From: an uncultured Clostridia bacterium
GTDB taxonomy: Bacteria; Bacillota; Clostridia; Christensenellales; Borkfalkiaceae
DNA length: 6,206 bases
Direction of reading: 5' to 3'
NCBI GenBank assembly: GCA_934273135.1
Contig: CAKQSU010000077.1
Span: forward strand, 1 to 6,206
The notes under the pieces are model-generated. The model was not told the DNA's origin. It saw only the letters and a list, made by a program, of their open reading frames with translations, and did not search any database. Below are positions 1 through 6,206 of this stretch, piece after piece. Numbering within the stretch: the first letter of the stretch is position 1; each line of letters begins with the position of its first letter. The position numbers and the translations under genes are program-made.

Positions 1-1
1 G

Positions 2-859
2 TTCTATTCTCGTAACTTGCAAAAGCACGGGGATTTGAAAATCAACAACAAGAGGTTGATTATAGTTTCCGTAGCGTCTTTGGTGGTCGTCAACTTTATG
101 AATTCGATAAGCATGTTTTATTCTTTCGGCATGCCTATAGTTCCTCTCGTCGCGTTTTACTTGTACGCGTTGCTCGATTGCGTGATTCTTTTGTATTGCC
201 TATACGAAAATATTTATGTCAAGTCGATTGAAGACGAAGTGAAAACCGTTCATTCGCTATGGCAGGAAGACCGAAAGCGGTACGAACTTTCAAAGAGTAG
301 CATGGATTTGTTGAACATGAAGATACACGACTTAAAATACAGTATTTCCAATTATATCGACGACGAAACGACGTTGAAAGAAGTAAGCAAAGCGATTGTC
401 GCCTGCGATTCGCATCTGAGAACGAACAACGAAGTTCTCGACGTAGTATTGTCGCAAACGAAAATGATATGCGACGGAAAAGGCATACGCTTTTCCTGCA
501 TAGCCGACGGAAAAATTCTCAGCGGAATAAGCGCGGGCGAATTGTATTCGCTGTTCTGTAACGCCATAGACAACGCCATAGAGTGTCTTGAAAAGGTGGA
601 AGACTCGGAAAAGAAAAATCTTTCCGTTATAGTTAAAAAACTCAACGAAATGGTTTTGATACAGATTGAAAATTACGTGCCGAACGAAGTGACTTTTGTG
701 GACGGATTGCCGCAAACGACTAAGGCGAACAAGCAAAACCACGGATTCGGCGTGAAAAGCATGTCGTATATAGTAAAAAAATACGGCGGGTACATTAACT
801 TTTCGACGGAAGACAACGTTTTCACGGTGGAAATAATTTTCCCGTTGAACAAAAACTGA
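2..859 (+). CDS. Sensor histidine kinase of the AgrC/GHKL type, 5' end missing
   Basis: Membrane sensor kinase that should autophosphorylate a histidine and pass the phosphate to a response regulator, typically a LytTR-type one in this family; no partner is visible in the window. The frame is open to the left edge, so the true start and further membrane segments lie upstream; the TTG at 17 is not a credible start. Numbering residues from that TTG, two hydrophobic segments lie at about 13-37 and 39-65, followed by a charged helical linker (68-100). The H-box reads KIHDLKYSI with candidate phospho-acceptor His104 (codon 326-328). The N-box is LFCNAIDNAIE (180-189, with Asn182, Asp185, Asn186). 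The glycine-rich ATP lid reads HGFGVKSMSYIVKKYGG (242-258). This arrangement matches the HATPase_c_5 class. The family assignment is firm; the signal sensed is unknown. A terminator follows 24 bases after the stop, so this is the last gene of its unit. Confidence 0.88.
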   Translation, partial: FYSRNLQKHGDLKINNKRLIIVSVASLVVVNFMNSISMFYSFGMPIVPLVAFYLYALLDCVILLYCLYENIYVKSIEDEVKTVHSLWQEDRKRYELSKSSMDLLNMKIHDLKYSISNYIDDETTLKEVSKAIVACDSHLRTNNEVLDVVLSQTKMICDGKGIRFSCIADGKILSGISAGELYSLFCNAIDNAIECLEKVEDSEKKNLSVIVKKLNEMVLIQIENYVPNEVTFVDGLPQTTKANKQNHGFGVKSMSYIVKKYGGYINFSTEDNVFTVEIIFPLNKN

Positions 860-883
860 AAAAAAACGGAAACAAAACGTAAT

Positions 884-913
884 GCCTCGTTTAAAAAGAA
901 CGGGGCTTTTTTT
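884..913 (+). terminator. Intrinsic terminator of the kinase unit
   Basis: GCCTCGTT (884-891) pairs with AACGGGGC (899-906) through eight base pairs, one of them a T-G wobble, around a 7-base A-rich loop. Seven T residues (907-913) follow at once. Stem plus U-tract is the textbook rho-independent form. It separates the kinase gene from the glycosidase unit downstream. Confidence 0.88.
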
Positions 914-958
914 GTGCCGTAAAAAAATATGTTTTTCTTCTCTCTTTTCGTCGCGTTT

Positions 959-987
959 TTGCAAGATATGGCTTTTCGATTGCAATC
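959..987 (+). promoter_or_regulatory. Paired TTGCAA palindromes upstream of the promoter, candidate operator
   Basis: TTGCAA occurs at 959-964 and again at 980-985, exactly 21 bp apart, which is two helical turns and so the same DNA face. The second copy is the centre of a perfect 10-bp palindrome, GATTGCAATC (978-987). The pair ends 14 bp before the -35 box, a usual place for an activator or upstream operator. The regulator is not identified. The sites are short and could be chance, so this is only a candidate. Confidence 0.35.
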
Positions 988-1001
988 TACGACGGGTTGC
1001 G

Positions 1002-1030
1002 TTGACAAAGAATGGTCGCGCGGGTATTAT
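1002..1030 (+). promoter_or_regulatory. SigA-type promoter of the GH3 / lipoprotein unit
   Basis: A perfect -35 box TTGACA (1002-1007) is separated by 17 bases from TATTAT (1025-1030), one mismatch from the TATAAT consensus. Transcription would start near 1036-1038, giving a leader of roughly 69 bases before the ATG at 1106. No riboswitch fold was recognised in this leader. This is the only strong promoter seen on the + strand between the terminator and the glycosidase gene, and it probably drives all the genes to the right. Confidence 0.8.
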
Positions 1031-1105
1031 TATAGGGCGGTCGACGGCGGGCGGCGCATAGCCTTGCTTAAGATTGCGACAAACAATTTATCAGGAGGAT
1101 AAGTA

Positions 1106-4100
1106 ATGAACAAACCCAAGCAAATCGGCAAAATCGCAGCGGCGACGGTACTTGCTATGAGCATACTCGCCACGGGAATGTTTAATACTCGTTCGGCTTC
1201 CGCGGAAGAGAAAAAGTATTATACTGATTTTGCAACTTACGAAGAGGAACTCGAATACGCAGGGCGATTAAATCGCGAAATCTTTGCGGATTCCGTTGTC
1301 TTGATGAAAAACGAAAAGAAGGCTCTGCCTCTTAACGTAAAGACCGAAGGCAATATATCCGTAGTGGGTATGCTTTCTTACAACACCGTAACGGGCGGCA
1401 CAGGTTCCGGCGCGGGTAACGCAAGCGGATTTATTTCGCTTGAAAACAGTTTGCGGAGCGCAGGTTTCAATCTTAACGCGAAAGTCGCGAACATTTACAA
1501 AAACACCACTTGCGTGGCTCCCGTATCGATGGGGTTCATGGTAAGCAACACCACGGTCGAAGCTCCTTCGTCAATACTTGCAAGCGCGAGAGGTTCTTTC
1601 AACTTCTACGGCGACGCGGTTATCTGGACGATAGGCAGAGTAGGCGGAGAGGGACAAGACTTGCTCTCTTACAACCTGCCCACGAACAGCGACAAAACAA
1701 AACATATTCTCGAACTCGACGATAACGAACTTGACGTTCTCGGCTATCTCGAAAGCCTTAAAGAAGCGGGCGCGGTAAAGAAAATAATAGTTTTATTGAA
1801 CACCGCAAACGTTCTCGAACTCGGCGCGCTCGAAGATAACGACAACGTTGACGCTATTTTGTGGATAGGTCAGCCCGGTTCCGCGGGACTCGGCGGACTC
1901 GGCGATGTCCTTACGGGCAAAATAACTCCGTCCGGCAGAACGGTCGACATATGGAACGCAAACCATAAAAACGACCCGACCTGGATGAACAACGGCAACC
2001 CCGGACAGAACGGCGTAGACCCCGATACCGGCGAAGAATACACGACGACGGCTTTCCGCAAAGACGGCGATAACTACGTTGCCGTAACGGGTCGTCCGGG
2101 AAGAGCGCGTCTTGAAGAAACGGGCAAAACGATAGAATACGAAGAAGGTATTTATCTCGGATATAAGTATTACGAAACAGCCGCGGCGGAAAACGTTTTA
2201 ACCGACGCGAGAGTAGGCTATGACGCAGCCGAAGGCACGATACCCGCCCGCTATAGCGGTGACGCTTATTATAACCGTTCCACCGGCGTTATTTATCCGT
2301 TCGGTTACGGTCTTTCCTATACGTCTTTCACGCAGAAGTTTGTCACTCAGGCTTCGGAGCTTGAAAGCGCAATCAACGCCAAGAACGGCTTAGACGATAA
2401 AGTTTCCGTTCAGGTGGAAGTTCAGAACGTCGGTTCCGTTGCCGGAAAAGAAGTGGTTCAGTTATACGTTCATGCGCCGTATACGACCGGAGGCATCGAA
2501 AAAGCGGAAGTTTCGCTTGTTTCTTACGGAAAGACGGGATTGCTTCAACCGGGCGAAAAGGAAATAGTTACCGTCGACGTGCGTATCGGCGATATAGCTT
2601 CGTTCGATTATGACGACGCAAACGCAAACAATTGGCTCGGTTATGAAATCGAAGCGGGAGCTTACGAGTTCAGACTTCAGAAAAACTCCCACGAAAAAAT
2701 AGCTTCGCTCGACGTTACCCTTACGGCTAAAACCGAAACGCTCGATAACGACGACGACGCGACAAACAACACGCCTTTCTCAAACGGCGACGACTTCGAC
2801 ACGCTTTTGAATATCAAAGACAAAACGACAGGCGAAGTAAACACTCCGGACGGAATCAATTCTTACACGATAAGCGGCGAAGTCGGCGGCAAAATGGTTA
2901 TTATGAGCAGAGCCGATATGGCGGGAACGTTCCCGACCCCTCCGAAAGCTTCGACGGTGCTTTACGGTAAAAAGTGCATAGAACTCCTTTATAGTTACGA
3001 CGTATCCGCGGATAAAGCAACCGATACCTCGAGATATAACGCTTACGCAGACAGCCGTAGCGATAAAACGAGCGACCCGTGGTATAAAACCGAGTCGGAT
3101 ATTCCTGCAGCCTGGACTCAGGGCGCGGGAACGATTACTGACGGAAAGCATTCCGTTCAACTCAAAAACATGATAGGTTTGCCGTATACCGACGCACAGT
3201 GGACTGAATTCATGAATCAGTTTAAATACGAAGAACTTATCTCTATAATAAGCAGTAGCGGTTCGCCGAACGTCGCTTCGATAGGCAAATCCGCGCTTAG
3301 AGCGGCGGACGGTCCTGGACAGTTGTCGAGAGGCACGTTCTGGTGCTGCGCCGTCAACATCGGCTCGACCTGGGACTTAGACCTTGCCGAAAAGCAGGGC
3401 ACGGCAATCGGCAACGAAGGCTTGTTTATGGGTATCACCGGTTGGTGGGGCCCCGGCGTTAACATTCATCGTTCGCCGTTCGGTGGAAGAAACTTTGAAT
3501 ATTATTCTCAGGACGCGTTGCAGGAAGGCTTGATGGTCGCAAGCGTCGTCACAGGTTATCAGTCTAAGGGCGGTATCGCGTATCTCAAACACTTTGCCGT
3601 CGACGATATGGAAAACGTGCGTTACGGCTGCGGCACTTTTGTAGACGAACAGACCATACGCGAAAATTACCTTAAAGCGTTCGAATACGGCGTAAAGGAC
3701 GGCGGAGCCGGCGCGATGATGGCTTCTCACAACAGACTCGGTTGTATTCAGAACTACGGCAACTACGCTCTTACGACTGCCGTTGCGGTAAACGAGTGGG
3801 GTTTTGACGGATATCTCCAGACCGATATGTACGTCGGTTATTCGAGAGCTTATTCCGTTATTCGCAGCGGCGTAAGCATACTTATGGGCAGCATGAGCGG
3901 CAACAATAAAGTAAGCGGTACTTGGGACGCGTCGGTAACGCGTTCGAACGGCGGAAAAGGCGTTGTACGCGACGGAGCCGCAGGCGAAGACGGAGTTGTT
4001 CCCGTTTCCTATACTCAATGGTACTGGGTACGTAACGCGGCGCAGAGATTGCTTTACGTACAGGCTAATAGCAACATTATGCAAAACGGCGTAGATACCG

Positions 4101-4978
4101 CGGTATATGCCGACAAAACCTTCCAAGCTACGCAGAACGTAGCGTTCAACGGTTCGGTTGCCGTCGATAAGTCGGAATTGAAGGCTTCGGAAGTATCTTA
4201 TAAACTGAGCGGAACTTTGCCGACGGGTCTTAACCTTGACGAAAACACGGGTAAAATCAGCGGAACGCCGCTTGAAAGCGGAAAGTTTAACGTCGTCGTG
4301 CAAATGATTGCGGACGGGTGGATTACGAAAACGGCTACCGTAACGCTGGAGATTAAGCCTACGTTGTCCGTAAGCGTAGTGACAAACGAGCCGAGCTTAG
4401 GCAAAGTTTTTGAAGCGACCGTCGCTAACAACATCGAAGGGTTTACTGTGGTCGACGAAAAGACTATCTCCGCGGCGGGAACTTATTACACGGCAGCAAC
4501 GTACGCCGCGGAAGGATTGCCCGAGGGACTCGCTATCGACGAGGCTACCGGCGCGATTAGCGGAACGCCGCTTGAAAGCGGAACGTTTAAGGCGACCGTA
4601 AAGCTTAATTATACTTTGGCTACCGCAAGCATGGGCTGGGGCAACAGACTCAATATAAGAAAAACTAACGGAAGCTATACTTCGGAAGTTACGATAACGA
4701 TTGCGAGCAATTCGGAAAACCCCGGAGAAGAAAAACCGTCTGTTTCTTACGAAGACTTCAAAGGAATGCAGGATAAGCTCGATTCTCTCGAAAACAGCCT
4801 TAAAGGTTTGCAAGACAAGCTCGATTCTTTGAAAGATGATATCAGCGCGGGCAACGGAAACGAAAAATCCGGTTGCAACGCTTCGGTTACGGGCGTAGGC
4901 GCATTGGCAGTAGTTATTCCCACGCTAATAGCGGCTTGCTTCGTAGCGATAAAATCACGTAAAAAAGAAGTGAAGTAA
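1106..4978 (+). CDS. Cell-surface GH3 glycosidase (beta-glucosidase-like) with inverted domain order
   Basis: Secreted exo-acting glycoside hydrolase family 3 enzyme, probably releasing beta-linked sugars from oligosaccharides at the cell surface; the sugar specificity cannot be read. The start is set by AGGAGG (1093-1098), 7 bases before the ATG. A signal peptide with an ASA|EE cleavage site ends near residue 33. Next come the GH3 sandwich domain (about 38-400; GTGSGAGN at 98-105, probable acid/base Glu182 in GGEGQD, ending YPFGYGLSYTSF), an Fn3-like domain (about 410-540), a linker with MSRADMAGTFP, and the TIM-barrel (about 690-985). The barrel shows DGP 735-737, GGRNFEYYSQD 793-803, KHF 828-830 and nucleophile Asp907 in GFDGYLQTDMY. 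This order is reversed from ordinary GH3 but is known from Ruminococcus albus and Butyrivibrio enzymes. Two Ig-like (He_PIG) repeats follow (about 1001-1084 and 1088-1200), then a coiled coil (1215-1246), Cys1257, a membrane segment (about 1262-1282) and the basic tail KSRKKEVK. All catalytic motifs are present, so it should be active. It is the first gene of its unit. Confidence 0.93.
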   Translation: MNKPKQIGKIAAATVLAMSILATGMFNTRSASAEEKKYYTDFATYEEELEYAGRLNREIFADSVVLMKNEKKALPLNVKTEGNISVVGMLSYNTVTGGTGSGAGNASGFISLENSLRSAGFNLNAKVANIYKNTTCVAPVSMGFMVSNTTVEAPSSILASARGSFNFYGDAVIWTIGRVGGEGQDLLSYNLPTNSDKTKHILELDDNELDVLGYLESLKEAGAVKKIIVLLNTANVLELGALEDNDNVDAILWIGQPGSAGLGGLGDVLTGKITPSGRTVDIWNANHKNDPTWMNNGNPGQNGVDPDTGEEYTTTAFRKDGDNYVAVTGRPGRARLEETGKTIEYEEGIYLGYKYYETAAAENVLTDARVGYDAAEGTIPARYSGDAYYNRSTGVIYPFGYGLSYTSFTQKFVTQASELESAINAKNGLDDKVSVQVEVQNVGSVAGKEVVQLYVHAPYTTGGIEKAEVSLVSYGKTGLLQPGEKEIVTVDVRIGDIASFDYDDANANNWLGYEIEAGAYEFRLQKNSHEKIASLDVTLTAKTETLDNDDDATNNTPFSNGDDFDTLLNIKDKTTGEVNTPDGINSYTISGEVGGKMVIMSRADMAGTFPTPPKASTVLYGKKCIELLYSYDVSADKATDTSRYNAYADSRSDKTSDPWYKTESDIPAAWTQGAGTITDGKHSVQLKNMIGLPYTDAQWTEFMNQFKYEELISIISSSGSPNVASIGKSALRAADGPGQLSRGTFWCCAVNIGSTWDLDLAEKQGTAIGNEGLFMGITGWWGPGVNIHRSPFGGRNFEYYSQDALQEGLMVASVVTGYQSKGGIAYLKHFAVDDMENVRYGCGTFVDEQTIRENYLKAFEYGVKDGGAGAMMASHNRLGCIQNYGNYALTTAVAVNEWGFDGYLQTDMYVGYSRAYSVIRSGVSILMGSMSGNNKVSGTWDASVTRSNGGKGVVRDGAAGEDGVVPVSYTQWYWVRNAAQRLLYVQANSNIMQNGVDTAVYADKTFQATQNVAFNGSVAVDKSELKASEVSYKLSGTLPTGLNLDENTGKISGTPLESGKFNVVVQMIADGWITKTATVTLEIKPTLSVSVVTNEPSLGKVFEATVANNIEGFTVVDEKTISAAGTYYTAATYAAEGLPEGLAIDEATGAISGTPLESGTFKATVKLNYTLATASMGWGNRLNIRKTNGSYTSEVTITIASNSENPGEEKPSVSYEDFKGMQDKLDSLENSLKGLQDKLDSLKDDISAGNGNEKSGCNASVTGVGALAVVIPTLIAACFVAIKSRKKEVK
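4259..4283 (+). repeat. 25-base direct repeat in the Ig-like domains, copy 1
   Basis: Identical to 4559-4583, exactly 300 bases downstream and in the same reading frame; after one mismatch six more bases agree. It encodes the SGTPLESG turn of the first Ig-like (He_PIG) repeat. The surrounding parts of the two repeats differ much more, so the identity is local. Confidence 0.9.
4559..4583 (+). repeat. 25-base direct repeat in the Ig-like domains, copy 2
   Basis: Second copy of the element at 4259-4283, encoding the same SGTPLESG turn in the second Ig-like repeat with the same codons throughout. The second Ig-like domain is longer than the first, with extra residues after the motif (around GWGNRLNIRKTNGS). 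Confidence 0.9.
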
Positions 4979-4989
4979 ATTTAGTTGAA

Positions 4990-5034
4990 TTACGGCAGAT
5001 TTCGGCGGCTTTATGCTGTCGGAATCTGTTGTAA
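4990..5034 (+). promoter_or_regulatory. Long intercistronic RNA hairpin between the GH3 and lipoprotein genes
   Basis: Bases 4990-5009 pair without a gap to 5015-5034, leaving a 5-base loop TTTAT. Of 20 pairs, 15 are Watson-Crick and five are wobbles (at 4994, 4995, 5002, 5005, 5007), all of them G-U in the + strand RNA. The complementary strand would have A-C mismatches there, so the fold belongs to the sense transcript. GAATT (4987-4991) and AATTC (5036-5040) could offer alternative base pairing at the foot. No U-tract follows, so it is not a standard terminator. The GGAGG of the next gene starts at 5041, six bases after the stem. A role in mRNA processing, 3'-end protection of the GH3 message or translation control is inferred. 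Confidence 0.75.
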
Positions 5035-5052
5035 AAATTCGGAGGTGTTTAA

Positions 5053-5955
5053 ATGAAAAGCAAATTGACTATGTTTTTGTCGTTAATAACGTCGCTTATA
5101 ATATTGTTTACGTTCGTCGGGTGCAACGTCGAAAGCGGAAACTCTTCTTCGGGCGGCGGCAGTTTCAGCGATAGTTCGACCGACGGCGGAAAGGACAGTA
5201 GCGGTACGCCGGGAGGCGAGAGTGAGGCGTTCAAATATTCGGAGTATCTCATATCTCATGCGGAAAACGCAAACGCCACTTATGTTTTCGAAGCGGAATG
5301 CACGGACCTCGGAAACAAATCGGGTCCCGCATGGTCGGGGTCGTATACGGAATCGGCTATGATAACGACAGCCGAAGGCGCGAGTGGCGGATACGCTTTG
5401 CAAGGACTCGGGCAAACGGGCAATTCGGTAAACTTCCTTGTCGTTTGCGACAGGGACGTAGACGATGCGCGGCTCGTTTTGCAACTCGGCAACACTACTA
5501 AGTACGAAATGGTTCTCGATAGTTCGAAGTATTTTGTAAGAATAGATACGATTGTGTCCGACGAAGATTTGCGTCCCGTTTCCGAAGACGGAGCCATAGG
5601 CAACTGGGACGAATTCTTTTTGAATTATTATACTGACCTTAACGTGACGGGCGCGTATTATATTTCTCCCTGGAAATGCGGCGAAATCCGTTTTGAAGCG
5701 CCTTCCGCTTTTACCGCCGGAAACGTTTATATGGGGGCTTCGGACGGGTATACGATAACGGAAACTTTAAGATTGAAAAAGGGCGTGAATTGCGTATCGC
5801 TTATCACGGCTAACGACGAAGGTATGGTCGGAACGACTATGACCGCTACCGCCCCCGCCGTTGACTGCATAGAGATTACCACGACCGCTCAACTCGGCAT
5901 GTACTATAAAAACGATAACGGCGGATACGGCGTAACCGCGTGTAAAATAAAGTAA
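5053..5955 (+). CDS. Lipoprotein with a CBM6/CBM35-like carbohydrate-binding domain
   Basis: Probably a sugar-binding protein tethered to the outer face of the cell membrane; no catalytic domain is visible. The start is set by GGAGGTG (5041-5047). The N-terminus is a lipoprotein signal (MKSK, hydrophobic stretch 6-22, lipobox FVGC with lipidated Cys24). A Ser/Gly/Asp-rich flexible spacer (25-58) lifts the domain off the membrane. The domain runs from about 76 to 276: it opens with YVFEAEC (77-83), has ASGGYALQGLG (110-120) and VNFLV (126-130), and closes with KKGVNCVSL (242-250) and APAVDCIEI (267-275). These are the first and last strands typical of CBM6/CBM35 beta-sandwiches. At about 200 residues it is longer than the usual 130-140; the extra part lies around 155-235. 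The gene sits 74 bases after the GH3 gene, behind a hairpin, and 10 bases before the next gene. Assignment to the exact CBM family is uncertain. Confidence 0.72.
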   Translation: MKSKLTMFLSLITSLIILFTFVGCNVESGNSSSGGGSFSDSSTDGGKDSSGTPGGESEAFKYSEYLISHAENANATYVFEAECTDLGNKSGPAWSGSYTESAMITTAEGASGGYALQGLGQTGNSVNFLVVCDRDVDDARLVLQLGNTTKYEMVLDSSKYFVRIDTIVSDEDLRPVSEDGAIGNWDEFFLNYYTDLNVTGAYYISPWKCGEIRFEAPSAFTAGNVYMGASDGYTITETLRLKKGVNCVSLITANDEGMVGTTMTATAPAVDCIEITTTAQLGMYYKNDNGGYGVTACKIK

Positions 5956-5965
5956 AGGAGAGAAC

Positions 5966-6206
5966 ATGAAAACGTTGTTGAAAAGTTTGTCCTTTCGGGT
6001 ATGGCTGATTGTAACGGCTGTTATCGCGGCGATAGCTATAGTCGTTAACGTTCTGCTCACGACGACGTTTTATCCGTTAGCTTGTTTTTTGTTCGGCGAG
6101 CCGCAGATTGTGAACGTCGATACCGATTCCTACGATTATCCTTATAAAACGATTGACGGGGCGGATACAAAGGCGGGGGCTGTCGCATATGCGCAAAGCG
6201 TTACGG
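5966..6206 (+). CDS. N-terminus of a membrane-anchored protein, possibly a second GH3 glycosidase, cut by the window end
   Basis: Only 80 codons are visible. AAGGAG (5955-5960) stands 5 bases before the ATG, and the gap from the preceding stop is 10 bases, so it is co-transcribed with the lipoprotein gene. The protein begins MKTLLKSLSFRVW, then has one long hydrophobic segment (about residues 13-34, rich in Val, Ile and Ala) without a clear cleavage site, so it is probably a signal anchor with the rest outside. The visible outer part includes FYPLACFLFGEP and YDYPYKTIDGADTK and stops at AVAYAQSVT. Many Clostridial GH3 enzymes with inverted domains start with such an anchor followed by a short helix leading into the EGxVLLKN motif; the helix here may be its beginning. 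That motif lies beyond the window, so the function is a guess from context. Confidence 0.6.
   Translation, partial: MKTLLKSLSFRVWLIVTAVIAAIAIVVNVLLTTTFYPLACFLFGEPQIVNVDTDSYDYPYKTIDGADTKAGAVAYAQSVT

Noticed and set aside
332..985. Long open frame on the - strand over the kinase 3' end and the terminator
   Set aside because: It lies opposite a clear GHKL kinase, crosses an intrinsic terminator and shows no recognisable domain; its Phe/Arg/Val-rich composition is typical of an antisense shadow.
882..1061. Possible 59-codon gene on the + strand starting at ATG 882
   Set aside because: It has no Shine-Dalgarno, begins inside the terminator stem and runs through the promoter, so it is unlikely to be translated.
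1037..1105. Riboswitch or structured leader before the GH3 gene
   Set aside because: The roughly 69-base leader is GC-rich with only short, weak pairings (for example GGC/GCC near 1053-1063) and no known aptamer pattern.
3377..4303. 308-residue open frame on the - strand inside the GH3 gene
   Set aside because: It is antisense to the catalytic barrel, which is strongly conserved in protein; the frame has no plausible domain and is a by-product of codon bias.
4990..5034. Reading the intercistronic hairpin as a rho-independent terminator
   Set aside because: No U-tract follows on either strand, and the lipoprotein gene downstream has no evident promoter of its own in the 74-base gap.
1..6206. 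CRISPR arrays, tRNA or rRNA genes, insertion sequences or attachment sites
   Set aside because: No regularly spaced repeats, cloverleaf, rRNA core sequence, transposase or terminal inverted repeats were seen on either strand.

Overview
The window looks like part of a polysaccharide-utilisation region from a Gram-positive, probably gut-associated member of Bacillota (Clostridia-like). The evidence is strong GGAGG-type ribosome binding sites, a near-consensus SigA promoter, a classic signal peptide and lipobox, and mid-range GC with many Cys-light secreted proteins. The exact lineage is inference; I cannot place it from one window. All genes lie on the + strand.

Layout. Positions 2-859 hold the 3' part of a membrane sensor kinase of the AgrC/GHKL type, closed by a good intrinsic terminator (884-913). 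The 246-base gap that follows carries this terminator, a pair of TTGCAA palindromes 21 bp apart, and a promoter (TTGACA-17-TATTAT, 1002-1030). The promoter starts a new transcription unit with three genes: a 1290-residue secreted, cell-surface GH3 glycosidase (1106-4978); a lipoprotein with a carbohydrate-binding-module-like domain (5053-5955); and the beginning of another membrane-anchored protein, possibly a second GH3 enzyme (5966 to the window end).

The GH3 protein has the inverted domain order (sandwich domain, Fn3-like domain, then TIM-barrel). It is followed by two Ig-like repeats, a short coiled coil and a Cys-containing C-terminal membrane anchor with a basic tail. The lipoprotein has no catalytic domain and probably holds sugar chains at the outer membrane face. 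Together the genes suggest surface hydrolysis of oligosaccharides next to the membrane. The kinase may belong to a separate regulatory unit; the terminator and the new promoter argue against co-transcription.

The most notable non-coding element is a 20-bp hairpin (4990-5034) between the GH3 gene and the lipoprotein gene. All five of its non-Watson-Crick pairs are G-U in the sense RNA, and it ends six bases before the lipoprotein Shine-Dalgarno. It lacks a U-tract, so it looks like an RNA processing, stability or translation-control element rather than a terminator.
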